DNA from: Bradyrhizobium valentinum
GTDB taxonomy: Bacteria > Pseudomonadota > Alphaproteobacteria > Rhizobiales > Xanthobacteraceae
NCBI RefSeq assembly: GCF_001440405.1
Contig: NZ_LLXX01000134.1
Span: 39,850 to 73,770 of the forward strand
Reading direction: 5' to 3'
Length of the DNA: 33,921 bases
A program made the translations under genes and the position numbers. This document shows positions 8,353 through 18,399 of the stretch, one piece after another (within the stretch, counting starts at the first letter, position 1; every line of letters begins with the position of its first letter). The notes beneath the pieces were generated by a model. It was not told where the DNA came from, ran no database searches, and was given only the letters and a program-made list of their open reading frames with translations.

Positions 8353-8675
8353 GCGACGAGGCCGCGCCCGAAAAGGAACTCGGGCCGAGCGTGCCCGCGG
8401 GTGCCATTTCGCGGGAACTTCAAATCATCAACAAGCGCGGCCTGCATGCGCGGGCATCGGCGAAGTTCGTCCAGATGGTCGAAAAGTTCAACGCCGAGGT
8501 CTGGGTGACACGCGGCAGTGAGACCGTCGGCGGCACCTCGATCATGGGGTTGATGATGCTGGCGGCGGGACCGGGAACTTCGGTCGTGGTCTCCGCGATC
8601 GGCCCCGAAGCGCAGCAAGCGGTCGATGCGATCGCCGCGCTGGTCGCCGACAAGTTCAACGAAGAAGGCGTGTGA
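8349..8675 (+). CDS. ptsH: HPr phosphocarrier protein
   Basis: The 108-residue protein carries an N-terminal extension of about 20 residues relative to classical 85-residue HPr. The active site GLHARASAKFV contains His33, phosphorylated by EI. The HprK target serine is Ser64 in GGTSIMGLMML. ATG 8349 overlaps the EIIA stop (ATGA), giving translational coupling. Together with hprK and EIIA it forms the incomplete regulatory PTS of alphaproteobacteria, which links carbon and nitrogen status to transcription. The gene is last in the unit; a palindromic repeat begins 34 bp after its stop. Confidence 0.94.
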   Translation: MSDEAAPEKELGPSVPAGAISRELQIINKRGLHARASAKFVQMVEKFNAEVWVTRGSETVGGTSIMGLMMLAAGPGTSVVVSAIGPEAQQAVDAIAALVADKFNEEGV

Positions 8676-8709
8676 GGCGCTCGCGTTCGCGGCCGTAGCA
8701 ACCAGCAAA

Positions 8710-8842
8710 CCCTCATGGTGAGGAGCCGCGAAGCGGCGTCTCCGGACGATGCTTCGCATCGCCGGGAGAACCACGAGGCCCCACTGGCGCCATTCATCCT
8801 TCGAGACGCCGCTCCGCGGCTCCTGAGCATGAGGTCTGACAC
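8710..8842. repeat. Dispersed palindromic repeat, family A copy 2
   Basis: This roughly 133-bp element is closely similar to the copy at 338-465, sharing the arms, the middle GAACCACGAGGCCCC block and the end GAGGTCTGACA. It fills the space between the convergent ptsH and SDR genes and ends 2 bp before the SDR stop codon. It probably serves both genes as a transcript-end hairpin. Confidence 0.8.
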
Positions 8843-8844
8843 CA

Positions 8845-9642
8845 TCAAAACGGATTGGTGACGATGCCGCCGTCGACGCGGAGCGCGGCGCCGTTGGTGG
8901 CGCTGGAGGCCTTTGAGCAGACATAGCAGATCAGATTGGCGACCTCTTCCGGCTTGGCGTAGCGCTGCAGCAGCGACGCCGGGCGCCGTTCGCTGAAGGT
9001 GCGCGCGACGAGATCCTCGACCGTCGTTCCCATCGTTTTTGCGCGCGCGGCAAGGCGGACCGGCGCCATCTCGACCCAGGTCGGGCCGGGCATCACCGAA
9101 TTGACCGTTACGTTGGTGCCTTTGGTCGTCTCCGCCGCGCCGCGCGCGATCACGAGCTGCGCCGATTTGGAGAAACCGTAATGCACCATCTCCTTCGGAA
9201 TGTAGACGCCGGATTCGCTCGAGACGAACACGACGCGGCCCCAGTCCTTGTCATCAAGCATCCGCTTCAGGTAATGCCGCGTCAGTCGGACCCCGCTCAT
9301 GACGTTGACTTCGAACATCTTTGACCAGTCCGAATCCTCGATCTCGAAGAATCCCTTTGGCTCATAGATACCGAGATTGTTGACGAGGATGTCGACGTCG
9401 GGAAATTGCGCCAGCAGCGCGGCACAGCCTGCCGCATTGCCGAGATCGAAGGCTGCGGCATGCACCTTGGCCGATGGTGCAGCCTCTTGAACTTTCGCCA
9501 CTGCCTCACCGACCGCCGCATTATCGCGCCCGTTGACGATCACCTCCGCGCCCATTTCCGCAAGGCCAATGGCCGTGGCGAGCCCGATGCCGCGCGTCGA
9601 ACCGGTGACGAGCGCCGTCTTGTCCGTCAGGTCGAGATCCAT
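8845..9642 (-). CDS. Short-chain dehydrogenase/reductase family oxidoreductase
   Basis: The 265-residue protein has the classical SDR layout. The nucleotide-binding motif TGSTRGIG is at 13-20, the NNLG stretch at about 88-91, the catalytic serine in SSES near 142, and Tyr155 with Lys159 in YGFSK. The C-terminal RVDGGIVTNPF is the usual end of the fold. The substrate cannot be told. ATG 9642 is preceded by a GGGGG-containing ribosome site. It lies 34 bp downstream of the GT39 gene on the same strand and may be co-transcribed, although no functional link is evident. Confidence 0.9.
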   Translation of the reverse strand: MDLDLTDKTALVTGSTRGIGLATAIGLAEMGAEVIVNGRDNAAVGEAVAKVQEAAPSAKVHAAAFDLGNAAGCAALLAQFPDVDILVNNLGIYEPKGFFEIEDSDWSKMFEVNVMSGVRLTRHYLKRMLDDKDWGRVVFVSSESGVYIPKEMVHYGFSKSAQLVIARGAAETTKGTNVTVNSVMPGPTWVEMAPVRLAARAKTMGTTVEDLVARTFSERRPASLLQRYAKPEEVANLICYVCSKASSATNGAALRVDGGIVTNPF

Positions 9643-9676
9643 GTGTTACCCCCTTCGATTTTTCTTGTGGTCGCTT

Positions 9677-11275
9677 CTATTTGGCCGGCGGCACGATGAA
9701 GATGTTCCAGGCCGTCGCGGGACCTGGCATCCCTAAGAAGAATCGCCGCGTCGTCATCACCATGCGCTCGGCATTGGCGGCATGGGCTTTCATCCACGCT
9801 TCGCATTTTTCCAGCTTCCAGTCGCCGACTTGGCAGATGCCGATGAAGCCCGATCGCTTGGCGTCGTCGAGCGAGGTCAGGCCTGACGACCACGGCTCAT
9901 CCGGCGTCAGCGGCGCCGGATGATCGGGACTGTAGAAGGTGACGGGCTGGCCGGTATCGGTATAGGCCGCGACAACCGGCCAGCGCGAATGAAAGCGCGT
10001 GTGCCAGGCTTCCGTCAGTTCGCGGGCGAGTTCGGAACGCGCCCGGTAGGTCGCACCCGACGTGCGCTTTTCGCCCAGCTCATAGGCGACGATCCTTGGT
10101 GATACCGCCAGCACGACGAGCGAAATCACCAGCCACGTCGCGGTCAGGTTCAACAGCGAAACTGACCGCACCCGCACCGCGGGAATGGCGATCAGCGCGA
10201 GCGGCATCAGGAAGAACAGCGGGATGCCCCAATCGGTCTTGATGTAGACGCGGAATATCACGGCGCCGAGCGGCGGCCCGATCGCCACCACCGCCTGGAT
10301 GATCCAGACGTTGAGCGCCTGGGAGGTGTTCACGCCGGAATTGGCGCCGCGCGCAAAGGCCGGAAACGGCGTCAAGCGCCACGGCCGCCAGACAAGCGCG
10401 ATCGCGCCGAGCACCACCGGCAAAGCCAGCAGCGCGAGATTGTGCCCGACATAGCCAAGTGCGAGATCATCGATCATCGCGCGGTCGGTGAGGGAGTAGG
10501 TATCGCCGGCATAGGTGAGCGGCACGAAATCGACCTGCTTCAACCATATCAAATGCGGGAGCATCGCAACCGCGAGCGTGGCTATCGCGACCCACGGCGC
10601 CGGCGAGCGCAGGAACTGCAGGCGCGCGGGATGGATCAACGCGGCAAGGCCGATGGCGCCGATCATGGTCAGCACCCAGTATTTGGTCATCAGCGCCAGC
10701 GCACCGGCGAGCCCGAGCCACACGCCAGATTTGATGCTGCGCTTCTCGAACGCATCGAAATAGGCCAGCACGACGAGCGGCAGCGTGACGAGCTGCAACA
10801 GGTCCGGATTGTATTTGAAGCCCTTGAAGTTGAAGATCGGATAGAGCGCCAGCATCACCACGACGAAGAACGCGCGACGGTGATCGACGACGCGTAGCGC
10901 CAGCAGCCAGCAGATCACGAGCCCCACGCCCAGCGTCGCCATCGCCAGCGCGTAGGTCGCCCAGTCGGTGATCGGAAAGATCATGAACCAGACGCCGGCG
11001 ACCCAGCCCGACAGCGGCGGGTGCTTGCCATAGCCGAGCAGGAACTTCTGCCCCCAGGCAAAGGCTTCGGCGACGTCCATGTGGACGTCCTGCCCGTTCT
11101 TCAGATTGACCAGGATCAGCGTCCACAGGACGGCGTGAACCACGGCAAAGCCGGTCACCAGCCACAGGGCGGCCTTTGGATCACGGGCCCGCGAGGTCAG
11201 CCACGCCGCCAGCCGCCGGATCGTGGGAATGCGCTTGCCACGCGCGGCCGTAGGCAAAATGGATGCAGTCGACAT
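9677..11275 (-). CDS. Glycosyltransferase family 39 membrane protein (ArnT/PMT type)
   Basis: This 532-residue polytopic inner-membrane protein has about ten hydrophobic segments in its first 430 residues and a soluble C-terminal tail. The acidic first loop (QDVHMDVAEAFAWG) and the KHPPLSGW motif after it are characteristic of GT39/PMT_2 enzymes, which move a sugar from a polyprenyl-phosphate carrier to a lipid or protein acceptor on the periplasmic face. A predicted role is modification of lipid A, hopanoid or another envelope glycan; the acceptor is unknown. It starts at ATG 11275, divergent from lepA with about 115 bp between. The SDR gene follows closely. Confidence 0.85.
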   Translation of the reverse strand: MSTASILPTAARGKRIPTIRRLAAWLTSRARDPKAALWLVTGFAVVHAVLWTLILVNLKNGQDVHMDVAEAFAWGQKFLLGYGKHPPLSGWVAGVWFMIFPITDWATYALAMATLGVGLVICWLLALRVVDHRRAFFVVVMLALYPIFNFKGFKYNPDLLQLVTLPLVVLAYFDAFEKRSIKSGVWLGLAGALALMTKYWVLTMIGAIGLAALIHPARLQFLRSPAPWVAIATLAVAMLPHLIWLKQVDFVPLTYAGDTYSLTDRAMIDDLALGYVGHNLALLALPVVLGAIALVWRPWRLTPFPAFARGANSGVNTSQALNVWIIQAVVAIGPPLGAVIFRVYIKTDWGIPLFFLMPLALIAIPAVRVRSVSLLNLTATWLVISLVVLAVSPRIVAYELGEKRTSGATYRARSELARELTEAWHTRFHSRWPVVAAYTDTGQPVTFYSPDHPAPLTPDEPWSSGLTSLDDAKRSGFIGICQVGDWKLEKCEAWMKAHAANAERMVMTTRRFFLGMPGPATAWNIFIVPPAK

Positions 11276-11390
11276 GACCCATTCCGTAGCGTGTTTTTGC
11301 CCTAAGTGGAATCAGCTTGGCGGGAAGAAACTCCCTTAAAATACAGCAAGATGGTTGCCGCACGGTGATGTGAATGCTATCCCGCGCCCC

Positions 11391-13202
<1,812 letters not shown>

Positions 13203-13286
13203 GGAAGGCCTGTAACGGCAGCCGGCCACCCGCTAGCCGAACGGCTGAATAGACCGACGGCTCGGCGTCGCGAAACAAATTCTACC

Positions 13287-13316
13287 TTTACGAGTATTTG
13301 CGATCCTGCCTATAGT
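13287..13316 (+). promoter_or_regulatory. Possible promoter of the phosphoesterase gene
   Basis: A TTTACG box (13287-13292) and a TATAGT box (13311-13316) are separated by 18 bp, with the start codon 33 bp downstream. The segment is AT-rich compared with its surroundings. The call is based on box resemblance only. Confidence 0.3.
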
Positions 13317-13349
13317 CGGCGGCACTATTATCGGCGGGGAGGATTGTTG

Positions 13350-15881
13350 ATGGCCCGCATCGCCCATATTTCCGATATCCATTTTGGGACTACCTTCAAC
13401 TTCGAGATTTGGAACAAGACCAAGGACGAAATCATCGGGTTGCGCCCCCGTACCATCATCGTCTCGGGGGATTTCACCGACGATCCAGATCCGCTGCTGC
13501 TCCTCGCCGCCAAGAGCGAGCTTGAGGATGTGTGCACCGCTTGCGGGCCAGGCACCGAGTTCTTCATCGTGCCGGGAAACCATGACCTGCTCGACCTCGG
13601 TAACATCTTTCATCCCCGCAGCGCGAAGAAGTTCGACCACGTGATGTTTCACGACACGACCAATCTTAGGAAGAATCTCGAGTCGGGCCTCGGCTTCAAG
13701 CTAGGCCTAAACAGGGAAACCCTGCGCTGGGCAAAGTTTCCGCGATTCAGGCGGATGCGGCCGCGCAACTGGCTCTGGGTGGAAACATGGAGCGGCAAAT
13801 GCGATGGCCGCCTGCAGAGCTGCGACTATCGCCGCGCCGGCAAGCGATGGCCGACCCACAGCATCCATGACCAGACGCTCATCACATGCCTTGATTCCAA
13901 CAACCCGGTGCTTCGCCAGTTTGTCTTCGCGACCGGAGCTATCGCAAGGAATCAGATCGACAGGATCAATGCGCCCGGCCTGCTCGAAAGCTGTCCCTGC
14001 TGTGGAGCTCGAACGAACGGCGCCAACGCGGACAACGGAATTCTGTTGCGGATCGCCGTTCTGCACCATCACCCGATGCCTATCGCAGTGCGCGACAAAT
14101 CTCTCGACAATCAGGACGCAGAGGCAAGACTGGAACCTTTTCTGATCCTGAAGAACGGCGGCGACCTCATCCACGAGCTGCAACGTCAGAGGTTCGATCT
14201 TATCCTGCATGGCCACAAACACCGGCCACAATTTGCCCGCGTCGAGCTTCGCGCCGACGATCCGGAGCGTTATCCGATTCTTGTGCTTGCCGGCGGCAGC
14301 ACCGCGAAGCGGGACGAGGCTCCATCTGACAATACGCTCCGCGATATCGCCACCGAGGCGAACGGACGCTTGAAGGTCCGGACTTTCCAGCAGGGCAACT
14401 GGCAGGAGGATCGGGACTACCGCGAACCGCTTGAGGTGCTCAAGCGTCGCGCCTTTGCGCGTGCGGTGGAACGAACCAAGATCTCGGCCAAGGAGTGGAC
14501 CTCCGACATAGTAATTGACGCAGTGGGCCATCTGCGCAGCCTCGACAAGACGTCGGAGTTGAGGGTGCGAAGCAGGGACATGATCCTTCCGGGAATTGTT
14601 TCGAGCGTCGACCTTGCCCTCCATGACACGCGGCTAGACGTTCAGGTGGAGGGCAACAGCTCGGTTAGCCTGTGTTGGCGTGACGACTCCGGCGAGAACT
14701 ACCCACTGGGCACCCCCAAACTTCCAGCCGATTGCTGCTATTGGGTGAATTTTCAGGAGCCGCTCCGAATCGGCGCGGAGCCGCTTACCTATGCCATTCG
14801 CGAGGCAGCCGCCAACAGTATCGCGATGAGCCAATGGGAGATTGAAGAGCGGGCGGGTCGTCGAGGCGGCGCTGGTAATCCTGACTACGGCTATGAAGAG
14901 GTCGGATCGCACATCAGCTACCCGGTGGAGAAGCTGATCGTGCGCGTAGAGTTTCCGCCGCAACTCGACGGCATCACGCCGAAGCTGCGCTGTCGCCGTC
15001 ATCCCGCGACACCGAATTTTCCGCTGCGGTACCTGCCGGAACAGCGGCCAAGACGAGGCCAGCCTCAACCGACACTCCTCACAGACGACGATCTGGCGAA
15101 CGAGGAAGCCAGGGTGCTGACCTACGAAGCGCATAAGCGGACGTGGGTGCTGGAGATTGACCAACCCGTTCCAGGATATGCCTACAGTCTGCAATGGCGC
15201 GTTCCTGATACTCGCGCCAACAAGAAGGTTTGCGATCGTACCCTAGCCTATCGAGACATGCTCGCCCGTCTCCACAACCGTTCCTGCGGAGGCGACGTCG
15301 TTCAGAGTTGCCAGGACCGGTTCAACAGGCTTGCCCGAAATCTCATGCTGCGTTTTCATGCGGGCTTCGACAATCAGGAACAGCAAACTGCTTTCCTGAT
15401 GCTATACGATTCAAACAATCTTTGCCTGCAGCCTGCGCTAACGAGTGGACCTGTACCGCGTGGCTCGTACGAAGTCCCGCTCGGCGGAGGCGTGGCCGGA
15501 GCCGCATTTCTGCAGCGCCAGATCATCGCTTGGAAGAACGACCCGAACAGCAAATCCCTGATCAAACCGCCTTCATCAGGCGCCCTCAATTCGCACTGGG
15601 TACTGGCGCTGCCGGTGTTTCATCAAGGAGGCCCTGATGCCACCGGCAAGGAGCTCGATACCGAGCCCGGGGCGGTGCTCGGGGTCATCACGCTGGGATC
15701 GAGTAGCGCGGCATCAAAAATCAGCGATTGCGAGCCAAATGAGGATGATCCAACGGATAAGAGCGGCGAGGAAATTGGACAGGAAGCGCAAAAATTGGCT
15801 CAGGAGTGCGTTTTCGATATACTTAACATCATCGGAAAGGCGGGCGGCAATACCGATCCCGTCGCTCCCACGGTTCCCTAG
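13350..15881 (+). CDS. Metallophosphoesterase with large C-terminal extension and GAF-like region
   Basis: The 843-residue protein starts with a calcineurin-like phosphoesterase domain (about 1-320). The metal-binding blocks are SDIH with Asp9 and His11, SGDFTDD with Asp41, GNHD with Asn78 and His79, the HHHP triplet near 239-241, and HGHKH with His287 and His289. Cysteine pairs CTAC (62-65) and CPCC (215-218) sit inside it. Residues about 400-640 look beta-rich, with repeated aromatic strands, and match no family I know. Residues about 660-790 resemble a GAF domain (PLGGGVAGAAF, then HWVLALPVF and VLGVITLGS). ATG 13350 is set by GGGGAGGA 6 nt upstream. It is the sole large gene between the lepA repeats. 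A nucleotide-cleaving effector or signalling role in a defence island is a guess. Confidence 0.75.
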   Translation: MARIAHISDIHFGTTFNFEIWNKTKDEIIGLRPRTIIVSGDFTDDPDPLLLLAAKSELEDVCTACGPGTEFFIVPGNHDLLDLGNIFHPRSAKKFDHVMFHDTTNLRKNLESGLGFKLGLNRETLRWAKFPRFRRMRPRNWLWVETWSGKCDGRLQSCDYRRAGKRWPTHSIHDQTLITCLDSNNPVLRQFVFATGAIARNQIDRINAPGLLESCPCCGARTNGANADNGILLRIAVLHHHPMPIAVRDKSLDNQDAEARLEPFLILKNGGDLIHELQRQRFDLILHGHKHRPQFARVELRADDPERYPILVLAGGSTAKRDEAPSDNTLRDIATEANGRLKVRTFQQGNWQEDRDYREPLEVLKRRAFARAVERTKISAKEWTSDIVIDAVGHLRSLDKTSELRVRSRDMILPGIVSSVDLALHDTRLDVQVEGNSSVSLCWRDDSGENYPLGTPKLPADCCYWVNFQEPLRIGAEPLTYAIREAAANSIAMSQWEIEERAGRRGGAGNPDYGYEEVGSHISYPVEKLIVRVEFPPQLDGITPKLRCRRHPATPNFPLRYLPEQRPRRGQPQPTLLTDDDLANEEARVLTYEAHKRTWVLEIDQPVPGYAYSLQWRVPDTRANKKVCDRTLAYRDMLARLHNRSCGGDVVQSCQDRFNRLARNLMLRFHAGFDNQEQQTAFLMLYDSNNLCLQPALTSGPVPRGSYEVPLGGGVAGAAFLQRQIIAWKNDPNSKSLIKPPSSGALNSHWVLALPVFHQGGPDATGKELDTEPGAVLGVITLGSSSAASKISDCEPNEDDPTDKSGEEIGQEAQKLAQECVFDILNIIGKAGGNTDPVAPTVP

Positions 15882-15969
15882 GGAGGCTCCATCCTTGCAA
15901 GGAACCAGCGCTTGAACTAAGATCGTTAAGAATTATGTTGTAGGAACAATCCGATAGACGGAGAACGCC

Positions 15970-16149
15970 GTGCGGTTGGCAAATAACGTGGTCGTGCACA
16001 ATCCGGAAACGAGCCTCGGTAGGATCAACGCCGATCGCTTGCGCGCGCATGGTTGGCCAGAGGAAGTGGTCCAACAGCAGCAGCAGCGCGAACACTCGTC
16101 TCACGACGCGACACCGCCGATATCGGCAACTATGTCGGACGCCGACTAG
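15970..16149 (+). CDS. Possible small ORF of the lepA-linked element (59 aa)
   Basis: A GTG start at 15970 is preceded by ACGGAG 6 nt upstream and runs to TAG at 16147-16149. The product begins MRLANNVVVHNPETSLGRI, contains LRAHGWPEEVV followed by five glutamines, and ends SDAD. About three quarters of third codon positions are G or C, which favours coding, but the frame is short and I recognise no family. It lies 88 bp after the phosphoesterase stop, inside the direct repeats. It could be a small partner protein or chance. Confidence 0.35.
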   Translation: MRLANNVVVHNPETSLGRINADRLRAHGWPEEVVQQQQQREHSSHDATPPISATMSDAD

Positions 16150-16212
16150 CCACGTCGCCGGACAACTAGCCAACAGAGAAATGAATATTGAAGTGCTGGC
16201 TCGGGCCGGCGC

Positions 16213-16287
16213 AGAAGATGCGGCAGTTCGGCAAGGTCGACATCCCGCAGGAAGCATTCATCGCTGCGCTGAAGGTGGATAGCTGAG
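16213..16287 (+). repeat. Direct repeat 2 (lepA 3' end, attR-like)
   Basis: This is the second copy of the 75-bp lepA terminus, out of context and without an open lepA frame upstream. It ends 8 bp before the stop codon of the GNAT pseudogene on the opposite strand, so the original chromosomal arrangement may have been lepA facing this GNAT gene, with this copy the ancestral end. Confidence 0.9.
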
Positions 16288-16295
16288 CACGCGCC

Positions 16296-16806
16296 TCACG
16301 ACACGCTCAGGACATAGAACTTCGAGTCGACGGCCATGACCGGAAAAGCCTTGGGCAGACGGCCTTTTGGCAGCTCTTTAAAATCCCTCTTTTCATAGAA
16401 GCGATGCGCCGCCGGGAATTTGTCCGTGGCGCCGAGAAAAATCTCCGCGACGCCCCGCGCGCGAGCATGCGCCAGCAGCACATCAAGAAAGCTTTCCGGC
16501 CACGCCCAACTCCCTCCCGCGAAACGGAGCGGCGACAAACATCTTGCGCAGTGCCGTCTGCCCTGAACCGATATTCTTCAATCCGACCGTGCCGACGACT
16601 TCGCCGTTGGATCAAGCCACCTAAAAGCCGCCAGTCCCCGACTGGTAGAATTCGGGAATATTCGTGAGATCAGGCTGATCGGCCCCCGTTATGCGAATAC
16701 CAAATTCCCGTTGCTGGATTGGCAGGATGATATCCAGGACTCCTTGCTGATCGGCATCGGAAAACGCGGGATAAGAATTTCCTGCATGGGTGTCCCGTCG
16801 TTCCAT
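16296..16806 (-). pseudogene. GNAT family acetyltransferase, decayed
   Basis: Read on the minus strand, an ATG at 16806 opens a GNAT-like sequence (SYPAFSDADQQGVLDIILP, then NIPEFYQSGTGGF). It is interrupted by two in-frame stops at 16621-16623 and 16612-16614. The same frame continues with NGEVVGTIGLKNIGSGQTAL and the acetyl-CoA loop FVAAPFRGRELGVAGK. Near 16485-16497 the frame shifts, and the C-terminal part (FLDVLLAHARARGVAEIF, then AAHRFYEKRDF) runs to the stop at 16296. With two stops and a frameshift it cannot make a full enzyme. Its 3' end abuts the second lepA repeat, so decay may be tied to the rearrangement there. The original substrate is unknown. Confidence 0.85.
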
Positions 16807-17074
16807 CCGGCCAGCGCATCGAGCGCAGACACCGGGAGCAGCGAGCCCGATGCGCGATCATCGAACAGGCAGCCGTAACATGTTGCGTCAGCGCCACGGC
16901 CGCAACCCCGCAGAAGGCGAAGCCTCGTCCGGTCCGGATGATGCTCCGCCTAACGCAACTCACAATCGCAGTTCTCCGAATGAGAGGGTTGCTTTCCACC
17001 GCATTGCGCTATGGCGGCGAATAGGCCACCATCGTTCCGCGCACAGAAACAACAACACAACCGCGAGGAAATGC

Positions 17075-18310
17075 ATGAGCAAATCCGCCGGATCTTCCTA
17101 CGGCTGGGTCGTAGTCGCCGTAGGCGCGCTGATGACCTGCGTGGCGTTCGGGTCGATGTTGTCGCTGGCGGTGTTCCTGCAGCCGATTTCGGAGGCGATG
17201 GGCTGGTCGCGCAGCGGCATCTCGGCGGCGGCCACGATCGACTTTCTCGCAATGGGGCTGGCGGCGTTCTTCTGGGGCGCGCTGTCCGACCGGTTCGGCA
17301 CCCGCATCGTCGTATTATCGGGCACGCTGCTGCTCGGCGCCGGGCTGATCGGGGCGAGCCAGGCCACCAGCCTGTGGCAATTCCAGTTGGCGTTCGGCGT
17401 CTTGATTGGCGTTGCGGCCGGCAGCTTCTATGCGCCGATGGTGGCCGCGGCGAGCGCCTGGATCGAACACCACCGCAGCCTCGCGGTTGCGTTGGTGTCG
17501 GCCGGCATGGGGGTATCGCCGCTGACGGTTGCCCCGTTCGCAAGTTGGCTGATCGCGAGCTATGACTGGCGCACCGCGATGCTCGTGATCGGCATCGTCG
17601 CGTTGGCGCTGTTGCTTCCGGCCTCTCTGCTGGTGCGACAGCCGCCAGCGCCCTCAACACCTGCGGCCGCAAATGGAACCGACGCGCCTGACGGGCAGTG
17701 GACCGTCGCGCAGGCGCTGCGAACGCCGCAATTCGTCATCCTGGCAGGTGCGCATTTCGCCTGCTGCGCGGCGCATTCCGGGCCGATCTTCCACCTGGTG
17801 AGCTATGCCATGGTCTGCGGCATCGCGCCTTTGACTGCGGTTACCGTCTACAGCCTTGCCGGATTCTCCGGACTCGGCGGCCGGCTCCTGCTCGGCGTAT
17901 TGGCCGATCGCCTCGGCGCCAAACACGTTCTGGTCGGCGGCCTGTTCGTGCAGGCCCTGTCGATCGCCACCTTTCTCGCCGTCGGCCAACTTGGCGAATT
18001 CTATGCGCTGTCGGTGATCTTCGGCCTCGCCTATGGCGGCGTAATGCCTCTCTACGCGGTGCTGGTGCGCGAATATTTCGGCGTGCGCATCATGGGCAGC
18101 ATGTTCGGCGCCGTCTCCGCCTTCGCCAGCCTCGGCATGGCGCTGGGGCCATTGGCCGGCGGATGGGTATTCGACACCTTCCACGCCTATAACTGGCTGT
18201 ACGTCGGCTCGTTTGCCATCGGCATGGCCGCCGTCGCCGTGGCATTTAGCTTCCCGTCGGCCAGGCGGCCGTCGCAGCCCTCCCTCGATCTGGGGCGGGC
18301 AGCGGCGTGA
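17075..18310 (+). CDS. Major facilitator superfamily transporter
   Basis: The 411-residue protein has about twelve membrane segments in two halves of six. The first half begins YGWVVVAVGALMTCVAFGS and carries the loop 2-3 motif ALSDRFGTRIVV. The second half has the counterpart LADRLGAKHVLVGG. The pattern resembles monocarboxylate- or oxalate/formate-type MFS carriers of alphaproteobacteria. ATG 17075 has GAGGA 5 nt upstream; the open frame extends to 16790 but that part is not MFS-like. The acyl-CoA dehydrogenase-type gene follows after 89 bp, so the pair may once have imported and oxidised the same organic acid or aromatic compound; this is inference. Confidence 0.88.
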   Translation: MSKSAGSSYGWVVVAVGALMTCVAFGSMLSLAVFLQPISEAMGWSRSGISAAATIDFLAMGLAAFFWGALSDRFGTRIVVLSGTLLLGAGLIGASQATSLWQFQLAFGVLIGVAAGSFYAPMVAAASAWIEHHRSLAVALVSAGMGVSPLTVAPFASWLIASYDWRTAMLVIGIVALALLLPASLLVRQPPAPSTPAAANGTDAPDGQWTVAQALRTPQFVILAGAHFACCAAHSGPIFHLVSYAMVCGIAPLTAVTVYSLAGFSGLGGRLLLGVLADRLGAKHVLVGGLFVQALSIATFLAVGQLGEFYALSVIFGLAYGGVMPLYAVLVREYFGVRIMGSMFGAVSAFASLGMALGPLAGGWVFDTFHAYNWLYVGSFAIGMAAVAVAFSFPSARRPSQPSLDLGRAAA

Positions 18311-18399
18311 GAGGCTGGCAATCCCCGCCGCCTTGATCACCAGTGGCGGATGGGTCACCATCGCGGTTACGTCAAGAACAAGAGAACGCGAGGAAGCGC

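Noticed and set aside
7839..8924. A 361-codon open frame antisense to the EIIA and HPr genes and running into the repeat
   Set aside because: It crosses two certain genes and a palindromic repeat; no domain is recognisable.
15829..16257. A 142-codon minus-strand frame spanning the end of the phosphoesterase gene and the right repeat
   Set aside because: It overlaps the certain gene and the lepA copy, and its composition is unlike a real protein.
16049..16282. A 77-codon plus-strand frame running into the second lepA repeat
   Set aside because: It reads the lepA copy in the wrong frame and is basic, low-complexity sequence.
16790..17074. N-terminal extension of the MFS transporter
   Set aside because: The extra 95 residues are not hydrophobic or family-like, and ATG 17075 has a well-placed ribosome site.
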